Shown here: positions 44,657 to 53,851 of the stretch, piece by piece
How positions within the stretch are numbered: position 1 is the first letter of the stretch
Layout of the letters: each line of letters begins with the position of its first letter
From: VRUE01 sp963762205
GTDB taxonomy: Bacteria; Actinomycetota; Thermoleophilia; Solirubrobacterales; 70-9
Length of the DNA stretch: 64,000 nucleotides
Reading direction: 5' to 3'
Assembly (NCBI GenBank): GCA_963762205.1
Contig: CAVXJZ010000002.1
Location: 682,001 to 746,000 of the forward strand
Notes under the pieces: generated by a model
What the model was told of the DNA's origin: nothing
Databases searched by the model: none
The model's input: the letters and a program-made list of their open reading frames with translations, nothing else
Program-made: the position numbers and the translations under genes

Positions 44657-45565
44657 TCAGAAGGTCCGGTAGCCGGAGACCGGGGACTCGCCCTCGCTGC
44701 GGGGCGCCCAGGACGGGGCGTTCTCGTCGGCGGCGGCGAGCGCTTCGCGGCGGGCGCGGCTGGTGCTCGCCTTGATCTCGTCCTCGGCGGCCCGGCGGGC
44801 GCGCTCCTCGCGCTGTTCGGCCTGCTTGCGGATCCGGTCGGACTCGGCCTGCAGCTGGTCCTGGGCCCGGCTGCGGGCCTTCTCCTCGGCCTCGCCCTCG
44901 AACCTCTCGACCAGCGAGCGCACCCGCTCCTCGGCCTCGCGCCGCACCTCCTCGGTGCCCTGCATGACCCGCTCCTCGATCTCGGCCTCGATCTTGACCG
45001 CGATCGCGCGGGCCTCCTCGGCGGCGGCCTCGGCTTCGGCGGCCCGCTGCTCGGCGCCGGCGATGCGGCTGTCGGCCTCGCCGTTGACCTTGGCGACGGC
45101 CTCGGTAAGCCGCTTCTCCGCCGCCGCCTGCTCTCGCCTGACGATCTCCAGGCGCTCCTGCTCGGAGCTCTCCTTGAGCGCGACGATCTCGGCGGCAAGC
45201 GCCTCGCGGTCGGCCTGCTCGCCCTCGCGCGCCCGCTCGAAGGCCCTCTCGGCCCGGTCGCGCGCCTGCTCGGCGGTGGCGACACGGCCCTCGGCGGCGC
45301 GGCGCTTCTCGCGCTCGGCGGCGATCCGCTCGCGGCCCTCCTCGCCGATCTTCTTCAGGGCCTCCATCGCCCGCTGCCGCAGCTCGGCGCGAGCGCGCTC
45401 GGCGCTGCCGTCGGCCTCGGCCAGGGCCCGCTCGGCCTCCTCGACACGCGCCTCGCTGACCCGCACCCACTCGAGCGCCTGCCTGGCGATCCCGCGCATC
45501 TCGCCGGTGGCCTCGGAGACCCCGTCAAGACGCACAGTTGCCCGCTCCGCACTCACTCGTCGCAA
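44657..45565 (-). CDS. Long coiled-coil protein of unknown function
   Basis: The 302-residue protein is almost entirely a charged, alanine-rich helix (about residues 30-280; for example VEEAERALAEADGSAERARA) with a short C-terminal tail (SEGESPVSGYRTF). There is no membrane segment. Its composition resembles DivIVA- or SMC-like scaffolds, but no domain is recognisable. It lies downstream of the acyl-CoA ligase, about 94 bases from it on the same strand. A structural or cytoskeletal role is only a guess. Confidence 0.65.
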   Translation of the reverse strand: MRRVSAERATVRLDGVSEATGEMRGIARQALEWVRVSEARVEEAERALAEADGSAERARAELRQRAMEALKKIGEEGRERIAAEREKRRAAEGRVATAEQARDRAERAFERAREGEQADREALAAEIVALKESSEQERLEIVRREQAAAEKRLTEAVAKVNGEADSRIAGAEQRAAEAEAAAEEARAIAVKIEAEIEERVMQGTEEVRREAEERVRSLVERFEGEAEEKARSRAQDQLQAESDRIRKQAEQREERARRAAEDEIKASTSRARREALAAADENAPSWAPRSEGESPVSGYRTF

Positions 45566-45659
45566 ACTACTACGGGCGCCGGAAGCGACGCCACCCTCCC
45601 CCGTCCCGATATGTCCGCAATTTGCGGAGACCCGGCGGTGCCGGGGTCAGCCCGCGGAC

Positions 45660-47309
45660 TCAGGCGGAGCTGCGCGCCTCGCGCTCGTGCAGCTCGCGCT
45701 TGAGGACCTTGCCGGTCGCGTTGCGCGGCAGCTCCTCGATGAACTCGATCTCACGCGGGGCCTTGTAGGCGGCGAGGTTGGCCTTGACGTGGGCCTTGAG
45801 GTCGTCCTCCCCGGCACCGCCGGCCTCGGCGAGGACGACGAAGGCCTTGAGCCGCTGGCCGAACTCCTCGTCCTCGACCCCGATCACCGCGACCTCGAGG
45901 ACCGCGTCGTGGTCGGCGAGCAGGTCCTCGACCTCGCGCGGGAAGACGTTCTCGCCGCCGGAGACGATCATCTCGTCGTCACGGCCGTCGATGAAGAGCC
46001 GGCCGCCCGCGTCGAAGTGGCCGACGTCGCCGCTGCTGAAGAGGCCGTCGATCACCTCCTTGCCGCCGCCGCCGGTGTAGCCCTCGAAGGCCATTTCGTT
46101 GCCGACGAAGATCCGCCCGACCTCGCCCTGGGGCACCTCGCGCCCCTCCTCGTCGTAGAGCTTGACCACGGTCCCGCGCGGCGGCCGGCCGGCGGTGCCG
46201 GGGGCGGCGCGCAGGTCCTCCGGCGTGGCAACCGTCGCCCAGGAGACCTCGGTCGAGCCGTAGAGGTTGTAGATCGAGTCGCCGAAGCGGTCCATCCAGG
46301 CGGTCGCCAGCTCCCCCGGCAGGGCCGAGCCGGAGAGCGCCGTGACCCGCAGCGACGAGAGCCGGTGGGCGGCGAGCGTCTCCTCGGGCAGCTGCAGGAT
46401 GCGCTGGACCATGACCGGGACGACGGCGAGGACGTCGGCGCGATGCTCCTCGACCGCACGCAGGGTCTGCTCGGGGTCGAAGCGGCGGCGCAGCACCAGG
46501 GTCGACGCGGTCGGCAGGCCGATGATGAAGTGGAAGAAGCCCCAGGAGTGGAAGAGCGGCGCCGCGACCATCATCGTCTCGCGCGCCCGGTAGGGGATCT
46601 TGTCGAGGATCGCCGACACCGCCAGCAGCCCGTCCGGGCTGGAGCGCTGCGCCCCCTTCGGCGTCCCGGTCGTGCCCGAGGTGAGGATCACGAAGCGGGG
46701 CTTGTCGGGCGGGGGCTTCAGGTCGGCGTCGGGGCTCTCGGCGATCAGCGAGTCGAGCGTCGGGCCCTCGGCATCGCCGTCGGTCCAGGCCGTGACCCTG
46801 GCAACGCTCTCGTCGACCCCGTCGAGCAGGTCGGCGAACTCCTCGTCGTGGACGAGCGCCTTGGGGCCCTCGCGGTGGGTCACCTCGACCAGCTGCGGCC
46901 CGGCGAACATCGTGTTCAGGTAGAGGGCGCCGGCACCGAGCTTGGCGGCCGCCAGCGTCGCCTCGATGAAGCCGCGGTGGTTGCGGCACATGATCCCGAT
47001 GCCGTCGCCGAACCCGATGCCCATGTCGGCGAAGGCCCGGGCGAGGGAGTTGGAGCGGCGGTGCAGCTCCTCGAAGGTGAGCGAGCCGCGCTCGTCGACG
47101 ATCGCGGTCTCCTGCGGGTGTTTGATCGCGGCCGTCGCGATGCCGGTCGCCGGCGAGGCGCCCCAGCGGGCCAGGGTCACCCCACTCCTCACCGCCCTGT
47201 CTGGACGGCTGGCGCCGAGGATCCCGGCCTCGTGGAGGACCTTGGCCTCGAAGGCGAGGTCGGACGCCGACTGCCGCAGGCCTGCGGCGATTGAGCTGAG
47301 GCTGCCCAT
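45660..47309 (-). CDS. AMP-dependent acyl-CoA synthetase (fatty-acid--CoA ligase)
   Basis: The 549-residue protein activates a carboxylic acid to its CoA thioester through an acyl-AMP. The signature ILTSGTTGTPKGAQRSS (phosphate loop), NLYGSTEVSWATVA, FSSGDVGHFDAGGRLFIDGR and the C-terminal lysine motif NATGKVLKREL are all present. Its length fits the FadD family. It lies between the coiled-coil gene and ispF, breaking the otherwise conserved ispF-cysS neighbourhood. The acyl substrate is not predictable. No copy of the ACTGG-N8-CCAGT dyad was seen upstream. Confidence 0.93.
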   Translation of the reverse strand: MGSLSSIAAGLRQSASDLAFEAKVLHEAGILGASRPDRAVRSGVTLARWGASPATGIATAAIKHPQETAIVDERGSLTFEELHRRSNSLARAFADMGIGFGDGIGIMCRNHRGFIEATLAAAKLGAGALYLNTMFAGPQLVEVTHREGPKALVHDEEFADLLDGVDESVARVTAWTDGDAEGPTLDSLIAESPDADLKPPPDKPRFVILTSGTTGTPKGAQRSSPDGLLAVSAILDKIPYRARETMMVAAPLFHSWGFFHFIIGLPTASTLVLRRRFDPEQTLRAVEEHRADVLAVVPVMVQRILQLPEETLAAHRLSSLRVTALSGSALPGELATAWMDRFGDSIYNLYGSTEVSWATVATPEDLRAAPGTAGRPPRGTVVKLYDEEGREVPQGEVGRIFVGNEMAFEGYTGGGGKEVIDGLFSSGDVGHFDAGGRLFIDGRDDEMIVSGGENVFPREVEDLLADHDAVLEVAVIGVEDEEFGQRLKAFVVLAEAGGAGEDDLKAHVKANLAAYKAPREIEFIEELPRNATGKVLKRELHEREARSSA

Positions 47310-47322
47310 GGAGGCGGGAAGA

Positions 47323-47778
47323 CTATTGGCTCTCGACCGCGGCGACGGCGACGCAGGCGATTCCCTCGCCGCGGCCGATCCAGCCCATTCCCTCGTTGCT
47401 GGTCGCCTTGACGCTGACCCGGGCCGACGTCGCCTCGGCGAGCAGGCGCTCCATCTCCTCGCGGTGCGCCGCCAGCCGCGGCCGCTCGCAGATCACGGTG
47501 GCGTCGATGTTGACGATGCGGCCGCCGATCGTGCCGACGACGGTGCGCAGCAGGTCGATCGAGTCGGCGTCGCGCCAGCGCTCGTCGTCGTCGGGGAAGA
47601 GGGTGCCGATGTCGCCGCCGCCGGAGGCGCCGAGCAACGCGTCGATCACCGCGTGGGTGAGGACGTCGGCGTCGGAGTGGCCGGCCAGGCCGAGCTCGTG
47701 CTCGACCTCGACCCCGCCGAGGACGAGCCTGCGCCCCTCGGCGAAGCGGTGGCTGTCGTAGCCGATGCCGACACTCAT
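47323..47778 (-). CDS. ispF: 2-C-methyl-D-erythritol 2,4-cyclodiphosphate synthase
   Basis: Catalyses ring closure in the MEP isoprenoid pathway. The 151-residue protein has the zinc ligands Asp8 and His10 in GYDSHRF and His34 in LAGHSDADVL, the GDIGTLFPDDD segment, and the C-terminal KATSNEGMGWIGRGEGIACVAV. It follows a PHP phosphatase gene by 4 bases on the same strand. The ispD gene lies 2.1 kb upstream, so the two MEP genes are separated by unrelated insertions. Confidence 0.96.
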   Translation of the reverse strand: MSVGIGYDSHRFAEGRRLVLGGVEVEHELGLAGHSDADVLTHAVIDALLGASGGGDIGTLFPDDDERWRDADSIDLLRTVVGTIGGRIVNIDATVICERPRLAAHREEMERLLAEATSARVSVKATSNEGMGWIGRGEGIACVAVAAVESQ

Positions 47779-47782
47779 CGGG

Positions 47783-48625
47783 TCAATTCTCGCCGACCGC
47801 GGGGCCGAGTGGCTCCAGCCGCCTCTCGCGGCGCTCGAAGACGGCGATCTCGGCGACGCCGAGCGCCTCGAATAGCTCCAGCGCCCGCTCGTAGCCGTAG
47901 CCGACCTGCTCGGGCAGGTGGGCGTCGGAGGAGAGCGAGAAGCAGGCGCCGGCCTCGACGCACATCTCGGCGAAGGCCGGAGCCGGGTAGAGCTCGCCGA
48001 CGGGCTTGCGCAGGCCGGCGGTCGAGACCTCGACCGCGATCCCGCTCTCGGCGATCGCCTCGACGGCGGGCTCGTAGTAGTGGCGCGGGTCCCGCCGCGG
48101 CTGCGGCCGGCCGGCGCCCCAGACCTTGACCAGGTCGGGGTGGGCGAGGATCTCGAAGAGCCCCGAGCGCGCGCACTCGGCGAGCGTCTCGAAGTAGCGG
48201 CGCCAGACGTCGTCGGCGTCGCCGCTGCGCCCCCAGGCGTCCCAGCCCTCGTGGTCGACGGCCTCGGCGCCGAGGAAGTGAACCGAGCCGACGACGTAGT
48301 CGAAGTCGCGCGCCTCCAGCAGCGATGCGGTGCGGTCCTCGGCGCCCGGCACGAAATCGCACTCGATGCCGAGGCGCAGCGGCGTGCCGCGCACGAACTC
48401 GCAGTAGGAGTCGAGGTCGTCGCGCGCCTGTTCCTCCCAGAACGGGTGGCGCCAGAGCTCGAGCGCCTGGCGGAAGCGGTGGATGTGCTCGGAGACGCCC
48501 AGCTCGGCGATTCCGGCCGCCGTCGCCGCCGCCAGGTAGCGATCGACGTTCTCGGCCGTGAAATAGCTCTCGGGCGGCGTCCCCTCCTCGTCGGGCCGCA
48601 GGTGCAGGTGGTAGTCGGTGAGCAT
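47783..48625 (-). CDS. PHP-domain phosphatase (histidinol-phosphatase-like)
   Basis: The 280-residue protein has the metal-binding PHP motifs: DYHLHLRPDE near the start, LGVSEHIHRFR, VVGSVHFLG, EILAHPDLVKVW, and SLSSDAHLPEQVG. Family members include the HisK/HisJ-type histidinol phosphatases and DNA polymerase-like PHP phosphoesterases. The gene is next to ispF and not near other his genes, so its substrate is not certain. Confidence 0.85.
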   Translation of the reverse strand: MLTDYHLHLRPDEEGTPPESYFTAENVDRYLAAATAAGIAELGVSEHIHRFRQALELWRHPFWEEQARDDLDSYCEFVRGTPLRLGIECDFVPGAEDRTASLLEARDFDYVVGSVHFLGAEAVDHEGWDAWGRSGDADDVWRRYFETLAECARSGLFEILAHPDLVKVWGAGRPQPRRDPRHYYEPAVEAIAESGIAVEVSTAGLRKPVGELYPAPAFAEMCVEAGACFSLSSDAHLPEQVGYGYERALELFEALGVAEIAVFERRERRLEPLGPAVGEN

Positions 48626-48681
48626 CGCGCCCGAGCCTAGATGGTCGCCTGTGCGACCAGGGGCGCGGATACGCTGCGCCG

Positions 48682-49696
48682 ATGGTCCACCTGCGGATCG
48701 TCGTGCCGTCGGCCCTCACCCGGAAGGTCCTCGACCTGCTCGACGCGACGCCATCGGTCTGCAACCTCGCCTTCCTGGAGGGAGCGGCGCGGCGCCCTCC
48801 GGGGGATGTCGTCCTCTGCGACGTCGCCCGCGAGGAAACCAGCATCGTGGTCGACGACCTGAAGGAGATCGGGGTCGGGGCGTCAGGGATCGATAACCCT
48901 CGAGCAGATCGACTCCCAGATCTCCGCCGCGGCCGAGCTGGCGGAGCGCGCCGCGCCGGGGGCGCCCGGCGACGCCGTGGTCTGGGAGGAGGTCGAGTCG
49001 CGCACCTCGGAGAGCACCGAGCTGAACGCCAACTTCCTCTCCTTCTTCGTGCTCGCCTGCCTGATCGCCTCGGTCGGCATCTTCCTCGGCTCGCCGATCC
49101 TGATCATCGGCGCGATGGTCGTCGGCCCCGAGTTCGGGCCGATCGCCGGCCTCTGCGTGGCGCTGGTCGAGCGCCGGCGCGAGGTCGCTCTGCGGTCCTT
49201 TCGCGCCCTGGCGATCGGCTTCCCCTGCGGCATCTCGGCAGCCTTCGCCTTTGCCCTGATCGCCAAATGGACGGGCCTGATCGCCGACGACTTCAACAGC
49301 TCCCAGCACGCCCTGACCCAGTTCATCTCCCACCCCGACACCTTCTCCTTCATCGTCGCCTGCTTCGCCGGCGCCGCCGGCATGCTCTCCCTCACCTCGG
49401 CGAAGTCGGGCGCCCTGGTCGGGGTGCTGATCTCGGTCACGACGATCCCGGCGGCCGCCAACATCGGCATCGCTGCCGCGATCCTGGACTGGTCGGAATG
49501 GCGCGGCGCGATGGGGCAGCTGATCGTCAACCTGACCGCGATCACGCTGGCCGGCGTCCTCACCCTCTCCTTCCAGCGCCGGCTCTTCAACCGCCGCCGC
49601 GCCCGGCACCTGGACGAGGGCGGCCGGGCCGCCGCCGGCCTGCCCGGCAGCCCGGCCGGGCCGGGAGGCCGCGGCCTCCCGCCTCGCATACGCTGA
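48682..49696 (+). CDS. DUF389 membrane protein, with an apparent frameshift
   Basis: The N-terminal part (MVHLRIVVPSALTRKVLDLL) matches the cytosolic domain of DUF389 proteins. The membrane part (NANFLSFFVLACLIASVGIF, LGSPILIIGAMVVGPEFGPI, VGVLISVTTIPAAANIGIAA) is in another frame. An extra base near 48885-48895 (ASGIDNP against the expected GSITLEQI) separates the two. Correcting it gives one protein of about 337 residues. The family function is unknown; it is predicted to be a transporter or scaffold in the membrane. Confidence 0.8.
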
Positions 49697-49701
49697 CGCC
49701 G

Positions 49702-49851
49702 ATGGCCCGCCAGCTCGCCATCCTGCTAGGCGCCTTCGCGGCCGGGACCGCGGTCGCCGCGCTGGGCGGCGCGGTCAGCTTCGGCGTCGCGCTCGGCGTC
49801 GGCCAGCTCTGCTTCGCGGCGACGCTGGTCTGGGTTCTGCTCCGCGACTAG
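49702..49851 (+). CDS. Small two-helix membrane protein
   Basis: A 49-residue protein starting at ATG 49702 (MARQLAILLGAFAAGTAVAA) with two hydrophobic helices joined by a Gly-Ala turn, ending LVWVLLRD. It begins five bases after the DUF389 stop, so it is probably co-expressed. Its stop overlaps the end of the convergent ispD gene by four bases. The function is unknown. Confidence 0.6.
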   Translation: MARQLAILLGAFAAGTAVAALGGAVSFGVALGVGQLCFAATLVWVLLRD

Positions 49852-50601
49852 CCGAGCAGCTGCCCGGCCAGCCTCAGGTCCAGCGGCGTCGTCACCTTCA
49901 GGTTCTCCGCCGGCGCCGGGTGGATCAACACCCGCCCGCCCGCCGCCTCGACCAGCATCGCCTCGTCGGTGGCGGCGGCGACCGTCGCCGGATCGGCGCC
50001 CAGCGCGCCCCGCAGGGCGGCGACGCGGAAGGCCTGCGGGGTCTGCGCGGCCCAGAGCTCACCGCGATCGAGGGTCTGCTCGACAATCGAGCCGTCGATT
50101 TGACTCCTCAGAGGTGTCCAATCGACGGCTCACCGCATTGCCGGCCCGCTTGATCGTGTCGGCGACCGGGGTGGCGGCGATCGCGCCGGCGGCATCGGGG
50201 TCGGCCACCAGGGTCGCGACCACGCCCTCGATCAGCTCCGGGGTGACCAGTGGCCGGGCGGCGTCGTGGATCGCGACCAGGTCGGTCTTGACCTCACGCA
50301 GTGCGTTGGCGACCGATGCGGAGCGGGTCGCGCCGCCGTCGACGACGCTCACGCCGATCCTGCCTGCGGAGCCGCCGCCATCGCCCAGGGCGCCCGCCGC
50401 AGCGAGCTCGTCCGCGTGGCCGGGCGGGACGGCGACGACGATCGCGGCGACCCCCGCGGCCCGGAAGGCCTCGATCGACCAGCCGACCATCGGCCGCCCG
50501 GCGAGCGGCACGAAGGCCTTCGGGCCGCCCGCTCCGAGCCTCTCTCCGGAGCCGGCGGCCGCGATGACCGCGGTGATGGACGCTGGCGCGCCGGGGCTCA
50601 T
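49848..50601 (-). CDS. ispD: 2-C-methyl-D-erythritol 4-phosphate cytidylyltransferase, interrupted by a palindromic insertion
   Basis: The N-terminal part contains the CTP-binding AVIAAAGSGERLGAGGPKAF and AIHDAARPLVTPELIEGVV, then PVADTIKRAG. The C-terminal part (VEQTLDRGELWAAQTPQAF and AATDEAMLVEAAGGRV) is in another frame. About 37 extra bases (about 50095-50131) lie between them and include a 41-base near-palindrome at 50090-50130. Removing them restores ADTIKRAGNADGSIVEQTLD and a 238-residue protein. The gene follows carD, as in Mycobacterium. IspD is normally essential in the MEP pathway, so the insertion is either an artefact or a serious lesion. Confidence 0.88.
50090..50130. repeat. 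41-bp near-palindrome inside ispD
   Basis: The sequence begins AGCCGTCGATT and ends AATCGACGGCT, giving perfect 11-bp outer arms, with further pairing inside (GACxCCTC/GAGGxGTC). Only three base pairs fail across the dyad, plus the centre. It lies exactly where extra bases disrupt ispD. It could be a mobile palindromic element or a fold-back sequencing artefact. Confidence 0.7.
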
Positions 50602-50615
50602 CTCAGACGAGCCCC

Positions 50616-51194
50616 TCAGGCGGTGGCTGCGAAGCGCCCCTCCAGCAGCCCGTCGAGGTACTCCTCGGCGCCGTCCTCGTCCTTGTCGAGGGCGTACATG
50701 AACTCCGACGCGAGGATCTTCTTCGCCCGCGTGTACATCTGCTTCTCGCCGGTGGAGAGGCCCTTTTCCATCTCGCGGATGGCGAGGTTGCGAACGACCT
50801 CGGCGAGCTCGAAGACGTCACCGGTCTTGATCTTCTCCCGGTTGTACTTGAAGCGCCGGTTCCAGTTCTTCGGCATCTCCGAGACGTCGTCGGTGAGGAC
50901 GTCCGTGACCTTCTTGATTTCGACCTCGTCGATCACCCGGCGCAGGCCGGCGACGCCGGCGTTCTCGCAGGGGACCATCACCGTGAGCTCGTTGTGGAGG
51001 ATCTTGATCGTGAGGTAGTCGCGCTCCTCCCCCATCAGCTCGCGGCTCTCTTTCTTCAGCACGATTCCGGCCCCGTGGTGGGGATAGACGACCTTGTCCC
51101 CCTCCTCGAAGTCACAGACGTACGGGACGTCCTCCTCGAAGCCTGCCTCCATGGCCTCATCTAGCTCGGAAATCGGTCCGCTCCTTTCGTTCAT
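50616..51194 (-). CDS. carD: CarD-family transcription regulator
   Basis: Binds the RNA polymerase beta subunit and stabilises open promoter complexes, especially at rRNA genes. The 192-residue protein has the N-terminal RNA-polymerase-interacting Tudor-like domain (FEEGDKVVYPHHGAGIVLKK) and a C-terminal helical DNA-binding domain with KNWNRRFKYNREKIKTGDVF. The N-terminus is ambiguous: ATG 51194 lacks a clear ribosome-binding site, while AAAGGAG lies just downstream of it and would suit an ATT codon at 51173 or ATG 51152. It sits between disA and ispD, 12 and 14 bases from the neighbours' ends. Confidence 0.92.
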   Translation of the reverse strand: MNERSGPISELDEAMEAGFEEDVPYVCDFEEGDKVVYPHHGAGIVLKKESRELMGEERDYLTIKILHNELTVMVPCENAGVAGLRRVIDEVEIKKVTDVLTDDVSEMPKNWNRRFKYNREKIKTGDVFELAEVVRNLAIREMEKGLSTGEKQMYTRAKKILASEFMYALDKDEDGAEEYLDGLLEGRFAATA

Positions 51195-51213
51195 GCGACG
51201 GCGCCGATCGCCA

Positions 51214-52326
51214 TCAGCTCTGTAAGTACCTGTCGACCAGATCGACCTCACGAAGCCTCCGCAGGCCCTCGCGGATGTCCTTGGCCCTGGTCGGACCGAC
51301 ATCCTCGACGGCCTCGAGGTCGGCGTCGGAGGCCGCGAGGACCTCCTCCAGGCCGCCGAGCTCGTGGATGATCTTCTGGACGACAAGCTTGGGAATCCGA
51401 GGGATGCGGCCCAGCACCCGGTAGCCCCGCGGCGCAACGGGGAAGTCGAGGGTGTTGAGCTTGCGGTCGTAGCCGAGCAGCTCTGCGAGGCGGCCGAAGT
51501 CGAGGACGTCCTCGTGGGGGAGGCGGGCCAGCGACTGGATCACGGTGGCCAGGTTCTGCTCGGAGTCCTCGACCGAGTAGTCGCGGATCAGCGCGGTCTT
51601 TTCGCCGGCGACGCCGACCATCGTCTCCTCGAGCTGCATCTCGATCAGCCGGCCCTCGGTGCCGAGCTCGACGATGTAGCGCTCGACCTCGACCGCCATC
51701 CGCGTCGTCAGCTCGGCCCGCTGCAGGACCGAGAGCGCGTCGTAGAGGACACCGCCACCGTCGAACTCGAGCATCGTCAGACGGGTCGACACCTGGTCGA
51801 GGCGCTCGCGGTACTTGTCGAGCGTGGCCAGGCCCTGGTTGGCCTTGGCGAGCACGGCGGGGATGTCCTGGAGGATGTACTTCGTGCCCTCGACGTAGAG
51901 GGAGACGACGTCGCGGCGCTGGGAGATCGCGATGACCAGGGCGTCGGTCTGTTTGGAGACGCGCTCGGCGGTGCGGTGCCTGGTGCCGGTCTCGCTGGAG
52001 AGGATCGTCGGGTCCGGCATCAGCTGCACGTTGGCCCAGGAGATCTTGGTCGCCTCGGAGTTGAGGACGATCGCGCCGTCCATCTTCGCCACCTGGTACA
52101 GCATCGCCGGCGTGTAGTCGATCTCGAGCTTGATGCCGCCGGAGAGCAGGTGCGAGACGTCGCCGGGGTCGCCGACGACGATCAGGCCGCCGCTGCGAGA
52201 GTGGACGATGTTGTCGATCCCCTCGCGCAGCGCGCCCCCGGGCGCGACGATGTCGAGTGCCCTGAGGAGCCGGGGATCCTGACGTTCCGACAACTCTAGA
52301 AGCTCATCCCCAGGCAGGCCTGACAT
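51214..52326 (-). CDS. disA: DNA-integrity scanning diadenylate cyclase
   Basis: Makes c-di-AMP from two ATP and senses branched DNA. The 370-residue protein has the DAC motifs DGA (Asp83-Gly84-Ala85 in MDGAIVLN) and RHR (116-118 in GTRHRTAE), a long linker, and C-terminal helix-hairpin-helix modules (GLEEVLAASDADLEAVEDVG). It is upstream of carD. In relatives, radA usually precedes disA, but here a transporter gene does instead. Confidence 0.96.
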   Translation of the reverse strand: MSGLPGDELLELSERQDPRLLRALDIVAPGGALREGIDNIVHSRSGGLIVVGDPGDVSHLLSGGIKLEIDYTPAMLYQVAKMDGAIVLNSEATKISWANVQLMPDPTILSSETGTRHRTAERVSKQTDALVIAISQRRDVVSLYVEGTKYILQDIPAVLAKANQGLATLDKYRERLDQVSTRLTMLEFDGGGVLYDALSVLQRAELTTRMAVEVERYIVELGTEGRLIEMQLEETMVGVAGEKTALIRDYSVEDSEQNLATVIQSLARLPHEDVLDFGRLAELLGYDRKLNTLDFPVAPRGYRVLGRIPRIPKLVVQKIIHELGGLEEVLAASDADLEAVEDVGPTRAKDIREGLRRLREVDLVDRYLQS

Positions 52327-52438
52327 CGCCTCCTAGGATGGCAAATTTCGCTCTGGAATGCGGTCTGGGCATATCCAAGTGGAGAGATCGGGATAGGCTT
52401 TGTCAAGCGGATCGGTCTCAGAGGGCGCAGACCGCCGC

Positions 52439-53832
52439 TCAGAGGTGCGAATGACGGTGCCTGGGGTCGTGCCTCGGGAGGGCTTCCGACGTCGCGGACG
52501 AAGGCCCAGGTGAGGCCGGTGCCAAGGCGCGACGAGGGCGACGAGGATCCAGTTCGAGCCGGCGATCGCCGCCGGCGAAGCCGTCGCCGCCCTCGAGCAG
52601 GGCGTGGGTCAGCGCACCGGTCGCCGCCAGCGCCACGGTGCCCGCCAGCACCCGGTCCATCGCCAGGACGCCGGAGGCGATCCCGACCTTCTCCGGGGGC
52701 ATCGCCGCCATCGCCGCGGTCGACATCGGGGCGTAGACCAGCCCGAGGGCGACCCCGAACGGCAGGTAGCCGGCCAGCAGCAGCGCGTAGGAGCTGCCGG
52801 CGGCGACCTGGGTGAGGAAGAGCAGGCCGACCAGGCCGAAGCACATGCCGGCGGTCATCAGGCGGCGGGCGCCGAAACGGGCGATCAGGCGCGCCGACAG
52901 CGGCGAGATGAGGACCATCGGCACCGTCACCGGGAGGATCAGCAGGCCGCTGAGGATCGCGGAGTGGCCGCGCACGTCCTGCAGGTACTGGGGCTGGAAG
53001 TACATCACGCTCCAGTAGGCGCCGACCAGCGCGAAGGCGGCGGCGCTGGCGCCGAAGTAGGGGCCGTTGCGGAAGAGGGCGAAGTCGACGATCGGCTCCT
53101 CGGTGCGGTGCTCGATCCGCCAGAAGCCGTAGAGGGAGGCGATTCCGGCGAGGACGAGCGCGATCGTCACGCGCACCGCTCCAGGCCCTCGCCTCGATCA
53201 GGGCGAGGACGATGGCGGTGAGGCCGGCGCGTGAGAGCGCCGAGGCCCGGAGAGGTCGACCCGGCGACCGGAGCCGGGGTCGGTCGACTCGGGCGCCGCC
53301 CAGGCCGTGATCGCGATCCCGATCGCGGCGATCGGCAGGTTGATCCAGAAAATCACCCGCCAGTCGATCGCGACCATGGCGCCGCCGACGAGCGGGCCGA
53401 TCGCCAGGGCGACGGCGGAGACACCCGCCCAGATGCCGAGCGCCCGCGCCTGCTCGTCGCCCGGAAACGCGTTGCAGACGATCGCCAGCGACAGCGAGAG
53501 CATCGGGGCCGCCCCGATGCCCTGCAGGACGCGACCGACGATCAGCGTCAGCTCATCCCCCGCCGCCCCCGAGACCGCCGAGCCGAGCGCGAAGAAGGCC
53601 ATGCCACCTGGAACAGCCGCTTGCGCCCGAACATGTCGCCGAGCCGGCCGGCGGTGACGACGAGCACGGTGATCACCAGCAGATAGCCGTTCATGATCCA
53701 CTGCAGCCCGGCCGAGGAGGCGTCGACGTCGTGGCGGATGCTGGGCAGGGCCAGGGACACGACGGTCGAGTCGAGCATCAGCAGGAACAGCCCCGAGCAG
53801 GTGCCGACCAGGGTCCACCACTTGCGCTCCAT
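52439..53832 (-). CDS. MFS drug-efflux transporter (EmrB/QacA-type), heavily frameshifted
   Basis: Several frames together give one transporter: start MERKWWTLVGTCSGLFLLML at 53832, motif A in GRLGDMFGRKRLFQ, then GSAVSGAAGDELTLIVGRVL, VGGAMVAIDWRVIFWINLP, and FGARRLMTAGMCFGLVGLLF. It has 12-14 helices like DHA2-family exporters. At least four indels break the frame (near 53605, 53240-53185 and 52580-52530), including a missing G in the FQVGMAFF region. The end is placed at 52439, the first reasonable stop. It is either a decayed gene or an error-rich stretch of assembly. Confidence 0.75.
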
Positions 53833-53851
53833 CAGCCGCAGGCCATGCGGC

